Source: Tenrec ecaudatus (taxonomy: Eukaryota; Chordata; Mammalia; Afrosoricida; Tenrecidae). Taken from it: DNA of 64,000 nt. This document shows, piece after piece, positions 9,401 to 19,148 of this stretch. A model generated the notes under the pieces. The model made no database searches and was not told the DNA's origin. It saw only the letters and a program-made list of their open reading frames with translations. Location of the stretch: the NCBI RefSeq assembly GCF_050624435.1, contig NW_027458603.1:346981-410980 (forward strand), in the 5' to 3' direction. Position 1 is the stretch's first letter, and each line of letters starts with the position of its first letter. The translations under genes and the position numbers were made by a program.

Positions 9401-9738
9401 AGCCCCACCATGGGCTGCCTAAGGGGTAATCCACTTTCCAATGCCCTCTGCCTGGTGGCAAGAGTGTTCACATCCCTGGTCAATGGTCTGAAGGAATTCA
9501 CTGGAAGCTTAATCCACGTGGGGACTGTGCAAATAGAATTTTGGCTTTCACTGTTATCCACATACTTCTGAAAATTGTGAATTCTCAGAATTTCAGTTGA
9601 AAGGTAGGCTTGATGATCTGCTTCTGAGGGGTCACTATGGTGCACACAGCAGGTCACTGTGCATGCGCACCGGAATCAGTTCAACAGCAGCCAACAGCAT
9701 TCTCCCTTATGTTGCTTGATGTTTGTTTTATGCCCACA

Positions 9739-9742
<4 letters not shown>

Positions 9743-9833
<91 letters not shown>
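9743..9833. repeat. (CT)n(CA)n compound microsatellite, unit 1
   Basis: A CT run of about 54 bp changes to a CA run of about 37 bp near 9797. It creates Leu-Ser, Thr-His, Cys-Val and Arg-Glu repeat frames that are not genes. Length is the same in unit 2 and 24 bp shorter in unit 3. Confidence 0.95.
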
Positions 9834-9835
<2 letters not shown>

Positions 9836-9836
9836 G

Positions 9837-9904
9837 TATTTCAAAAAGTCCCTGAAAAATTCCATTCTCTTTTGATTCCTTGTTCCACTAACTTTTGGGA
9901 GCCT
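9837..9904. mobile_element. Small inverted-repeat (mariner MITE-like) element
   Basis: The left arm TTCAAAAAGTCCCTGAAAAA and the right arm (reverse complement CTCCCAAAAGTTAGTGGAAC) form an imperfect hairpin. The same kind of arms occur at 18460-18531. The arms resemble mammalian mariner-derived MITEs. Confidence 0.5.
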
Positions 9905-9924
9905 GCTTGTGTGCATATATGACA

Positions 9925-10678
9925 CCATTTGTTTGCTGAAAGTGAGGAGGAATTGAACCACTTGCTGAAGATCAAGGATTGCAGCCTTCAATATGGGTTA
10001 CAATTCAATATAAGGAAGACCAAAATCCCCAAAACTGGACCAATAGGTGATAAACAGAGAAAAGGGCTTCAGTTGTCAAGGATTTTGTCTTGCTTAGATC
10101 CACTATCAATGTTCATAGAAACAGCAGTCAGGAGATCAAAAGATGTATTGTAATGGGTAAATCTGCTGCAGAAAACCTCTTTATAGTGTTGAAGAACAAT
10201 GATGTTACTCTGAGGACTAAGGTGCACATGACCTAAGCCATGCTATTTTCCATTGCATCATATGCATGTGAAAGTTAGACACTGAATAAGGAAGGCTGTA
10301 GAAGAACAGATGCATCGAATTGTGGTCCACCAGAAGACTACTGACAGTACCATGGACTGCTGAAGGACTGACCAATCTGTATCAGAAGAAATAAGGCCAG
10401 AGTGCTGCTTAGAGGCAAGGATGGCAAGACGCCATCTTACATACTTTGGACATGTTGTCAGGAGAGACCAGTCCCTGGAGAAGGACATCCTATTTGGTAC
10501 AGTGGAGAAGCCATGAAACAGAGGAGGTCCTCGAAGAAGTGGATGGACTCAGTGGCTTCATCGGTGGTTCAGGCACAGGAACAATTGTGAGGATGGTGCA
10601 CGACCCTACAGTGTTTCATTCGGTTGTATGTGAGGTCACGACGAGTCCAAGTGTCCTCAATGGCACGCAACAACAACT
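9925..10678 (+). mobile_element. RTE-type LINE reverse-transcriptase remnant
   Basis: An interrupted plus-strand translation shows the C-terminal RT portion of a BovB/RTE-like ORF: FAESEEELNHLL and LQFNIRKTKIPKTG near 9929-10060, then YFGHVVRRDQSLEKD near 10440-10490. The body ends with a 3' terminus in GGCACGCAACAACAACTAG. Several stops and frame changes make it dead. It lacks the endonuclease and most of the RT. RTE LINEs are abundant in Afrotheria. Confidence 0.75.
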
Positions 10679-10754
10679 AGCCAGAGCAGAGAGGAGCAAT
10701 CTGCCCTCTGGGACTTCCCTGGGAAGGTCCTCAATGGAAATTAGGAAAGTCTAA

Positions 10755-11060
10755 GACCCTATGGTCATGAGTTATAGTGGTCGGAAGGCCCCAGAACAAA
10801 TCCAGTAAGCCTTTCTAATCTGTGATCGTCTCCATGTCTCCATAATGGCCCCATTCTCACTTATGTAGTCCTGCCTGAGAGAGTGATGAATTGCTCTGCC
10901 TCCAATCACATTTTTGTGGCAGATTTCATCCATTTCTATAATTAGCGACATGGCCACACAGCCTTTGGACCCCATTATGGCCTCATGCTTATGGTCTCCT
11001 TCATCTAAATCATTTCTCCTACTTTTGTCTTTCTTCATTAATTGAATATCTGAGATACAT
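10755..11060 (-). repeat. Dispersed repeat family A, reverse copy
   Basis: Collinear with the element at 19960-20326, sharing CCCCATTATGGCCTCATGCT. A 149-codon minus-strand frame (10772-11221) crosses it and shares SQIRKAYWICSG-type wording with the other copies. No host gene is implied. Confidence 0.6.
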
Positions 11061-11596
11061 ATGGAAGGGGCATTATCTCTACAATAAGAGAAAGGGATGA
11101 GGTGGTGGTGGTATGGAGTGGGGTGGCACACCATCTCAGAGAATGAGAACAGCTGTTTCAATGGTTCCCACTGCAGTGTGGAAACTGCAGGTACACTAAA
11201 AGAGGACAGCAATGACAGCATTAAGGTCTTAGAGCTTAAGGACTCCCTCCCTCCTTAGGCCTCTCTTTCAACTATAAAATGTAGCTCTAAAATGCAGAGC
11301 TTCTCGGACACAGCTTGGAGGAAGCCTGTGGATCCAGGAAAGCCCCAATCTCAGCAGAACCAATTTGGCAATCCACAGGTCTGATTTTTGACCAGTCAGC
11401 TCACTTGGTCTAGCTCACTTGGTCTAGATCACTCAATTATGTTCACATAAACTACAACAAACAGGTTCACACTGTCACCACATTTTCTATATAAGAAAAC
11501 TGGAACAGAAATAAGCTGCCAAATTACTTGGCTTCTTATAAAAGAAATAGCCAAGTGAATGTTTGGGAAAACAACAGCTCCCGCTATGTGGCACAG
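11061..11596. other. Non-coding sequence, nothing recognised
   Basis: Contains a GTGGTGGTGGT run near 11100-11111 and a tandem TCACTTGGTCTAG doublet near 11401-11425. No exon or known element could be supported. Confidence 0.4.
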
Positions 11597-11813
11597 GGAG
11601 CCCTGGTGGCATAGTGGTTTTCACTTGGGCTGCTACCCACATAGTTCAAAACCACCACCCGCTCTGAGAGAGAAACGTTAGGGCTTTCTACCCCTGTAAA
11701 GAGTTGCAGTCTCAGAAACTCACAGGGGCTGCTCTACCCTGTCCAATAGGGTTGCTGAAAGTCAGGGTTGCTGTGAGTCACAAAAGATGCAATGGCAGTG
11801 AGTTTTCAGTTTG
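11597..11813 (+). mobile_element. AfroSINE, near full length with intact head
   Basis: Begins GGAGCCCTGGTGGCATAGTG, the diagnostic AfroSINE head, continues with TAGTTCAAAACCACC, TGCAGTCTCAGAAACTCACA and ends GATGCAATGGCAGTGAGTTT. A 15-20 bp duplication of the GGGTTGCTG..GTCAG segment lies in its tail. Confidence 0.88.
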
Positions 11814-11884
11814 ATTATTAAGCAAAATTATCAAATTCTGAAACTATTGTTTCTCAATCTATCCTCCATCAAGATCTACCTAAA

Positions 11885-12440
11885 CACTTTTAAAAAATTA
11901 AGTCATTTTATCGGGGGCTCTTACACCACTTATAACAATGCATACATCAATTGTATCAAGCACATTTGTACCTACGGTACCATCATCATTTTCTTTATAC
12001 TTGACCCCTTGGTATCAGCTCCTTTTCCCCCCTTCTCTCCCACTCTCCCACCCTCATGAAACCTTGATAAATTATACTTTCATATTTTACAATGTCCAAG
12101 GTCTCACTTCACCAATGTTTCTGTTGCTTGTCCCCCTGGGGTGTGAGTGTTAATACATCAATCATTGCTATCAGTTCCCTCTATCTCATCCCTACCCTCA
12201 TGTTATCACTACTTCCATTACTGTTCCTGAAGGGTTTATCTGTCCTGGATTCTGTGTGTTGAGAGTTCTTATCTGTACCAGTGTACATGCTCTGGTCTAG
12301 CCGGCTTTGTAAGGTAGAGCTGAGGTCATGATAGTTGGAGGGAGTGAGCGGGAGAGGAAGCATTGAAGAACTAGACAAATGGTATGTACTGTGGTATGAG
12401 TTGGGGTGCCAGCCCCCCACCAGTAATCTTGGGTTCAATA
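11885..12440. repeat. Unclassified ~550-bp dispersed repeat (family B)
   Basis: Starts AGTCATTTTATCGGGGGCTC and includes ATCTGTACCAGTGTACATGC. I recognise the wording as a high-copy afrotherian interspersed repeat but cannot name it. It is not coding. Units 2 and 3 differ here at 32116 and 32181. Confidence 0.55.
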
Positions 12441-12453
12441 AGCACAATTGTAT

Positions 12454-12558
12454 GGTTGAGATATATAAATATTATATTAAAGTCACCGGGAGCATGAGCG
12501 ATAGAAGAGACATTACAATAATGCAGTCAGACACAATTCATGGTAGCATGCTCACCTC
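12454..12558 (+). repeat. Repeat family C, left copy
   Basis: About 105 bp nearly matching 19149-19247: GGTTGAGATATA, AAAGTCACCGGGAGCATGAG, GATAGAAGAGACATTACAAT and AATGCAGTCAGACACA, ending at GCTCACCTC in both. The two copies flank the ERV and CpG island in direct orientation. Confidence 0.8.
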
Positions 12559-12693
12559 CTGGATGGCCATGATCTTACCAGCCAGGTCCACGCTCAGTGT
12601 GGACGAAGGGAGGTGGGATGGAGACCAGGCAGGAGGCTCAAGGACTGGGCTGGAGGCTGGAGCCCCAGCACAAGGCGGGCTTCCCCAGACAAA

Positions 12694-12711
12694 TGGCGCA
12701 CAACGTGGGAC
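12694..12711 (+). other. ERV primer-binding site (tRNA-Lys1,2 type)
   Basis: TGGCGCACAACGTGGGAC agrees at 16 of 18 bases with the Lys1,2 PBS used by ERVK-type elements. It marks the boundary between where a 5' LTR should end (about 12691) and the leader. Confidence 0.75.
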
Positions 12712-12979
12712 AATATGAGTTATATCCCATATAACAATTATATGGCCCCATTGGTACGTAGAGTGAATTTGAAAATTGTGCGAAGTGAGGATCCGGTGTG
12801 GGGATTGACAGAGAAGTAGTGGAAATAGTGAATTAGAATTTTAAAGAGGATAATGGGAGCAAGGTAAAAGTAAACCTGAAACTTATGGTACCATGCTCTC
12901 TACTTACTGAAAAGACAAGGTGTAAAAGTAACGAAGAAAAAGATACAATGTTTTCTAAAAGTAGTAAAAAGGTATAATT

Positions 12980-14760
12980 CATGGTTCTCAGAGGAAGGAA
13001 CTTTTGATTTAGAGACCTGGGAGGAGGTCATTGTCAACTTAAAGGAAGCACAGAGATGGGGAGAGTATCCCTATGGAGAAGTGGTCTCTGTGGGTACAAG
13101 TTAAGATGGTTTTAAAACTTTTGCAGGAGGAAGAGAATAAGGATGAACAGTCTAGTGAGAAGTCTTGTGTCTATTCAAATCTAGAAAAGCAAGCTAAAGT
13201 GTCTGTGAATAAGCATGATTTAGGTTAAGAAACTTTAGGAAAAACTGAAAAGGCAGGGATTGGTTTGTTATCTAAAGCCTCCAATTCTAGAACAGAACCT
13301 CATTGCCAAAGCCTGTATGCTCTCGCGAGACTGCAGACTCCGAAGGTTTAAAGGTGATACAGTACTAGAGGCAGTGGATTGCAAGATCCAAAGCATGGCT
13401 ATTAAACAATCCCAGGAAGCTCCCTTGCTTTCAAAGGTAGAGAAAGCCAAGAAGCAGAACAGGCAACGTCTAAGATGCCCAAATTTAAATCAGATGAGAA
13501 GCAGTGAGAACGGGTTTCAGGCAGATGAGAAGATTTTAGGCAGAGCTAAAAGAATGAGCCTGAGTCAGAAGGGGACATAGTAAAAGCAACTGCTCTCCTG
13601 CTGGAATTTAGTGTAAGAAAGGCCAGAGATTGTAAAACAATCAAGCAAGCCAGCCCTGAAGGTAGAGAGATTAGCTCCAAAGAAATGCAAACTAGGAGAG
13701 CTAGCACAGAAGGTGAAGTTCAGGAAGTGGAACTCCAAGATATCCAGATTGAAAAGAGTAGCTCAGAGAATAGACGTAAAGAAGCAAAGTATAGGAAAGC
13801 ACCTTTACTCTCCAGAGTAGGAAGAGGGATTGCAGAAGAAGATTTAGAAGGCAAGATGTCTTATCCTGTTAGAACCAAAAGGAATTCACAGTGCCTTTGC
13901 CTTTTAAGTTGCTAAAAGATCTCAAGCAGGCAATCAATGACTGCGGCCCAGACTCACATTTTGTAATTAGCATGATAAGGGCTCTAGCAGAGTCTGACAG
14001 CTGGACCCCTACAGATTGGAAAGCTTTAGTGAGAATTTGTCTTTACTCTCAGAATGTTTGTGATATCAAATGCTATGGAAGGAAGCAGCCCTTGCAAGAG
14101 CTGGGAAGAATGCTGAGGATGGGATAGATATAGGAATTCATCAATTGCTAGGGGATGCAAATTATATTACAGTTGAGTCTCAACTACAGTTTACTGAACA
14201 GACAATAGGACAGATACATGAGGTTTGCTTAAGGGCCTGGGAAAAGATAATTCCATCAGAAGAGAGAACGCCGCGTTACAGGGCTATAAGACAACAGAAT
14301 GATGAGCGTTACGCTGACTTTGTGTCCCGACTGGAAGATGCTATTTCCAAATGTGTGAAGAATGTTCAGGCAGTAAGAGACCTAGTGCACAAGCTATCTT
14401 ATGATTTCTCTAATAAGCACTGTAAAAATGCCTTGCATCCCTACAGCGAACAGGGCACTCTGCTGGGTTATTTTAGGATATGCAGGAATGTAGAGGCAGA
14501 GGAATACAAGGCAGACCTCATGGCAGCTTCATTGGCAAACTATATCAGACCTGGAAGAAAGTGCTTTAGTTGTGGGAAGACAAGTCATCTTCAAAAGAGT
14601 GTAGGCAGAGCAGGCTGCGGCCAATGTCAGAGCATGGGCCAGGACCATGGAGATCGGGTTTAAACGAACCTGAACTCTGCCTCCATTGTAGGAAGGGAAC
14701 TCATTGGGCGAGCCAATGTCGTTCAAAAATCAACAGTGAAGGGTCGCCATTAGCAAAGAC
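12980..14760 (+). pseudogene. ERV gag remnant, unit 1
   Basis: Matrix-like sequence (FDLETWEEVIVNLKEAQRWG) is open at 13003-13101 and then stops. A lysine-rich, frame-broken middle follows (13260-13870). Capsid begins about 13890 (FKLLKDLKQAINDCG), changes frame near 14060-14075 and continues at 14070-14560. The first nucleocapsid knuckle starts CFSCGKTSH near 14560; a single-base frame change lies inside it, so the final Cys falls in another frame. The second knuckle, CLHCRKGTHWASQC near 14678-14719, is a complete CX2CX4HX4C. Gag would have formed the virion shell; this copy is non-functional. Confidence 0.8.
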
Positions 14761-14950
14761 TTCCCGGCGGGAAAATAGTGGAAGAAGCTTGATGCAGAGC
14801 CCTCATAGCAGAGCGTGGTAGGCAAGGTGTCTGCCTACTGGAGCAAAGAAGATCTTTGAGAGAAATCGCCTTTATCTAGCAGCCTCACAGCAGGAGAACA
14901 GACCTAGCCAAAGAGGCAAAAACCTAGTCTCTGTTCTCACTGCAGTTGGT

Positions 14951-15730
14951 TTGAATAACCAAGAGATGGCTCAGAAGCCTTCACAGGAGCTTGATCCTCA
15001 AAAGCAGGGACCTCTTATTGAAAGATTAATACAGTTTCTATCAGGAAGATTTAACCTTAGTACTCAAGAAATTAAAATTGATACTGGAGTTGATAAGAGT
15101 TGTAAGAAAAAGCCCAAAACTGTGATTGAATCAGAAACGAAGAGCAGTAATTGGGGTCCACTACCTAAAAGAACTATAGGAAGTTTATTAAGAAAGTCCA
15201 AAAAAAAAAGAAAGTCCAACATAAATTCTCAAGGTGTTGCTGGAGTTATTGGTCAGGATTGTGAAGAAGAAATTAAGGCAGTAATGAGTTCTGATATACC
15301 ATGGTTTGTAAAAATGTAGGATCGCTTAAGCCAATTTTCCCTTCCTTGCATTTCTAGAGTAAAAATTTATACCTATCAGGAAAGAGTACTTGAGAAGTTT
15401 GACCACCCTATAAATCAAGCAGTCTTCTGGACTGCTGTTGTGGAGAAACAGCGCCCCCACATGGAATTAGAAATGGAAGGAAAAAGGTTTTTTAACTGTG
15501 GATGCCGGGTCATTTCCTTAGGGCATTCAGGGGGGCCTAAGGCCCTCCCATTAACTTCCCCTAAAGCCAGCATAGAGGGAATGAGTGAAGTTAACCAAGA
15601 CAGATTATTGCAAGGTAAAATCATACAGTGTGAGAAGCCTGAAAGGCAAAACGGCTCAATTGAGCCTATAACCTTATTGGTAAGCCTGGAGAAAAAATGT
15701 CTGCTTGGTAAGTTACTTCAAGATCAGCTG
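14951..15730 (+). pseudogene. ERV dUTPase-protease remnant, unit 1
   Basis: The dUTPase-like part (14951-15319; WGPLPKRTIGSLL and GVAGVIGQDCEEEIKAVMSS motifs) ends at a TAG at 15317-15319. The same frame continues after it into the protease-like part (about 15428-15720; RPHMELEMEGKRF, ASIEGMSEVN, SIEPITLLVSLEKKCLLGK). The position of the catalytic Asp-Thr-Gly reads Asn-Cys-Gly, so the protease is catalytically dead. The DTG seen at about 15082 lies in the dUTPase part and is not the protease site. Unit 1 has Phe where units 2 and 3 have Val just before the lost site (T versus G at 15491/35491/55431). Confidence 0.75.
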
Positions 15731-15879
15731 AACAAATTTATTAAGAATTTTTTCAGTCTTTCAAAGTATGATAAGAAGTTCTCCCAATTAGTTAGCTCTC
15801 TTAATTCTCTGAGGGATGGGAGCCAGTATTTACATAACAATGAAGGTTATCTAACTAGTACTTTTACTGGTTCAAGATC

Positions 15880-16200
15880 TAGCAATGCTTTACTATTTAA
15901 ATTGTTAAAACAGAAGGAGGAGAAGAGGAATCTTATGTGTGACAAAGTTCATTTACTCATTTTAACTAAAAATTTTTTCTCCTTACTAAAAGCTTGTAAT
16001 AAAATTAGGGAAGATAAACACGTTTTCAATTCTACAGAGAAAATTGATCCTAAGAAATCTGAGGATGATGGAAACTGTGTTTGGGATCCAGGTCCATTCA
16101 CCTGGAGAAAAGGCTATGCATGTATGTTTTTTACAGAATAAAACTGATGGACTCCCTTTAAAAGGACGCAACCACCTTTGGAGAAAGATGGACAAGGAAG
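15880..16200 (+). pseudogene. ERV integrase C-terminal remnant, unit 1
   Basis: LLFKLLKQKEEKRN and, later, VWDPGPFTWRKGYACMFF resemble the end of the retroviral integrase core and its DNA-binding domain. It lies in the same frame as the protease remnant (open to 16141), so the RT-RNase H-IN core deletion kept the frame. A frame change at the T-run near 16127-16133 follows. Confidence 0.65.
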
Positions 16201-16474
16201 AGATGGAGAGGCCAACCAATATTAATCATAAATCCTTTTTTCAGGTTAATGATACCCCAAAGAGAGGGGCTATTTCTTTATATTTTCACAGGTAAAGGAG
16301 ATAGGTGGATTTCTCTTCAGCCAGCAAGGCCCAGAAGAAAGCGGGTCACTGTTATTGAAGTTATTCAAAACGTCAAGAAGACCTCGAAGATTCCTGAGAA
16401 TGGCGATTGCTGACTGCTGAGGTATTTCTTCCATTGCTGACGCTGTCTAAGAGACACTCTGGGATGCTATCATA

Positions 16475-16977
16475 ACTGAACATTTTATACAATGTGACTG
16501 GAATATTACTGCAGACTGCTTTGCTGAAAGGTCAAGATTTTGAATTTGTCAATGCTATAATGTGATTGGAATGTAACTGATTTCTGTATAACCACTTATC
16601 CTTATAATAAGACATTGCATGATTGGAATTTGATTAGGAAACATTTGCAAGGGTTTAAGGGAAACATTTCATTAGATATTGATCAGCTTAAAAAGGATAT
16701 TTTCTATACATTCAAAGACAAGCTTGAGGCTTCTCCTGGCTCTGATGTGATTAAGCAATTGATGAGTAGCATGGAAGGGTTGGACCCGCGAGCTTGGGGG
16801 CAAAGTACTTCACATAGCTTAAGTTCCAGTCTGACTGTGTTTTTTATCATAATTGTGATGCTTGCAGTCTCATGTCACTTCTATAGGAAGCTAGTAGATA
16901 TGAAAAGAGACCATGTTGCCTCCGTGACACTATTGAATCTTAAACATAATGCAGAGAGGGGAGATGTGGGATACTAG
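16475..16977 (+). pseudogene. ERV env TM 3' remnant, unit 1
   Basis: Begins in broken frames around 16490-16600 and is open at 16615-16977. Visible are DWNLIRKHLQG, a membrane span TVFFIIIVMLAVSCHFY near residues 74-90 of the open frame and a short basic cytoplasmic tail. The surface subunit and fusion region are missing. Its end overlaps the polypurine tract and LTR start. Confidence 0.75.
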
Positions 16978-17415
16978 CACCAAGGGAAATAATACTGGGA
17001 CTTATTCCCTGACTGGTACAGAGGGAATCTGGGAGACTAATGTTCCATGGCTGGAAGACCACCACTCTGTTAGTTGGAGATATACTCCAAGTTCATGTTC
17101 CTGCGGTAATCTATCATTTCCACAGATTCTCCCTTAAAGCTGTGCTGCCTTAAAGTGAGCGCATGGCTGATACATTCTCCCTATAGAAGCAGACATTCCT
17201 ATTTGGCTCTATTTCTTCCCACCGCAGTATCCAATCTCTCTCATACCTTCCTCCAATAACAGATGGGAATAAGGGGACTTTACCCCCAGTGCCTGGATTC
17301 TAAATGTTTCTATCAAGCCTGAATTTTTGGCTATATTAATTGGATCATGAAGTTTTGCCTTTACAGCTTTAAATGTATAGAAAATGATTTAAAAACACGT
17401 CAGTCACGCCCACCA
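16965..17415 (+). mobile_element. ERV 3' LTR (right end uncertain)
   Basis: A purine tract GCAGAGAGGGGAGA (16951-16964) is followed by TGTGGGATAC, the expected LTR start. The right end is a guess at CCCACCACA (about 17407-17415), an approximate inverse of the start, just before the CpG island. I saw no clear polyadenylation hexamer, and no second LTR was found. Confidence 0.5.
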
Positions 17416-17424
17416 CAGGTTTCC

Positions 17425-18225
17425 CGCTCCTAAAACTCACTTCCGTGCAAAAAGACACCTGAGTGGCAGGCGGGTTGGGCCGCCCGCGTGGAGCGTAGAC
17501 TCCACGGCGCCAACGCCGCTCTCCGCTGAGGCGCCCTCAGGAGGCGCCCGAACGCGCCCCGCCCCGCCCCCCCCCCTGTTGGGGACGTCCGGCGGAGCCT
17601 CAGCAAGGCATCCCGAGGGCGGCCAGGCTCGGGCTCGTTCTTCGAGCCGGCAGGAAGCGCAGCACCGGCGCCGGAGCCTCCGGCCGGGATCTCCAAGAGC
17701 TAGCCGCCGCGACCCCCCGCCCTCGGCCGCCCTCAGCCGCGCCGCATCCGGGTCCGCTGCCGCTCTCACCTGCGCGGCGCCCCGCCCCGCGCAGTGCGCT
17801 CCGGATCCGTGTGCCGTCAGTAGCCCCAGCCGCCGCGACCGCCCCGCGCGGTCACCTCCCGCCTGCCCGGCGCCGCACTGCGCCCGCCCGCCGCCCGCCG
17901 CCCGCCGCCCACGGCCAGGGCCCGTTCAGCCGCCCCCGCCGCCCGGACCGGCGGAGCACGTGCGCCCGCGCCTCCCAGCGAGCTGCACGGCCGGCCGGGG
18001 CCTCCAGCTGCCTTTCTGGAGCCTCTCCTGGAGGGTCCTGAGGGACCGCAGAGCCCCCGGACCCCTGCCTTCTGGAGCGGCCCGCAGCCGCCTCGCGGGG
18101 ACCCCTCTGCCTCGGCGTTCCCTCGCAGCCCTTCGCCCCACTTGTGCCCCGCGGCGCCGCAGACCCCAGAACCCCCTTCCTGAGCGTAGGAGTGCGGGGA
18201 TGTTGCCCCGCACCGTCGATGGCCG
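17425..18225. promoter_or_regulatory. CpG island / candidate promoter, unit 1
   Basis: About 800 bp of very GC-rich, CpG-dense DNA between AT-rich flanks, with many CCGCCC boxes, a CACGTG E-box at 17957-17962 and a poly-C run near 17567-17577. The minus strand has a strong splice-donor match, GCGCAG|GTGAGAG, with the exon side ending at 17770. That would make it a minus-strand first exon pointing toward the ERV and the MAPKBP1-like exons. I could not identify the original gene. Long open frames in both strands here are GC-composition artefacts. Confidence 0.75.
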
Positions 18226-19148
18226 TTGAAAGGCTGAAGTTCCCACTTCCAAGTTCAAGAATATTCTGTGTGTTCATTTTTGTGATAACAGCTAACACTT
18301 GGCTGCAGTTTCATCGGTTAACCAATTCTTTTCGTATTCTGCTCGCCTGTTCGCTTTTGTCTCAACCAGGAAATGTCACGCCCCTCATTCTTGGATCACA
18401 GTTGAATTTTTTATTGATTATAAACCCTAATGTCGACTTACTGTAAAGCACCTGTACGAGGAAGCTTCAAAAATTCGTGGGAAATTATCTTCTCTTTTCA
18501 TTCCTTTCTCCCACGATCTTTCCGAAGCTCCCGCGTGTTGTGATGCCAGTGTACAATTAGTAAAGCCACTCTGGCAAATAATTCAGTAGTCTGGGATATA
18601 ATTTAGAACTATATGCTATGCAAAGCAAAGGTGGCAAAACAATCCAGTGGTAAAGGAATACTTTGGTAAATGAGTGGTTGAATTGGCTGAATTTACAAGA
18701 AATCAAAGGAAGGAGCATACTACATTCAAAAATAAACTCCAGGAGGATTAGAGCGATAAAATATTCAAAGCATTAAAAACTTAGAGGGATTTATTTTCGA
18801 GAGTAGCAATTTAGCTTTAGTGAGGTGGAAACTTTAAGCAAGACACGAAGGTTCATGTCTTTAAAGGAAAGATAAAGCTATTTGACTATATACAGATGTT
18901 TTTACCTTTTAGCATGGTATCACAATGACAAGAAAAGTGTTTTAAAAGAACAATTGGCTATGCAAAACGCATGGCAATCTAACATAAAGTTTCTATAAAT
19001 TATTTTTCCAGACAAATTGCTCGGTTCTATATGTTTTTAATACAGGCAATGCATACACACAGACAACTAACAGAAGAGAGGTTCATAAGCATGATTCATA
19101 AACATTGAAAAGATGCCTAATGTCATTGAAAGCCCTGGAAACATAAAG
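18226..19148. other. AT-rich non-coding sequence
   Basis: Apart from the hairpin element at 18460-18531, I see no gene or named repeat. An A-run near 18774 has five A in unit 1 and six in units 2 and 3. Confidence 0.4.
18460..18531. mobile_element. Small inverted-repeat (mariner MITE-like) element
   Basis: Left arm GGAAGCTTCAAAAATTCGTG; the right arm's reverse complement is GGAGCTTCGGAAAGATCGTG. The arms pair around a short T-rich loop, forming a hairpin like the element at 9837-9904. Confidence 0.6.

Larger units (their letters stand above)
12694..17415 (+). mobile_element. Internally deleted class II (betaretrovirus-like) ERV, unit 1
   Basis: Order on the plus strand: tRNA-Lys-type primer-binding site, decayed gag with two CCHC knuckles, dUTPase plus protease in one frame, a jump to the integrase end, the end of env TM, a polypurine tract and a 3' LTR beginning TGTGGG. 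A dUTPase ahead of protease and a Lys1,2-type PBS are typical of the betaretrovirus/ERVK class. RT, RNase H, most of IN and most of env SU are missing. No 5' LTR matching the 3' LTR is seen upstream of the PBS. Frames are broken at many places and the element cannot encode a working virus. It has the same breaks in each unit, so insertion and decay predate amplification. Confidence 0.85.

Noticed and set aside
9637..9991. Open frames with Leu-Ser, Thr-His, Cys-Val and Arg-Glu runs
   Set aside because: Translation of the (CT)n(CA)n microsatellite.
11597..11813. tRNA gene in SINE heads
   Set aside because: AfroSINE heads are tRNA-derived but do not form a tRNA cloverleaf; the flanks and tail are those of a SINE.
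15076..15096. Asp-Thr-Gly at about 15082 as the ERV protease active site
   Set aside because: It lies in the dUTPase-like part, upstream of the segment that aligns by motif to the protease; there the triplet reads Asn-Cys-Gly.
17579..18298. Long open frames in the CpG island (up to 284 codons in unit 3, 57373-58227)
   Set aside because: They are Arg/Pro/Ala/Gly-rich frames on both strands caused by GC composition, they change with 1-bp and 7-bp indels between units, and they show no domain.
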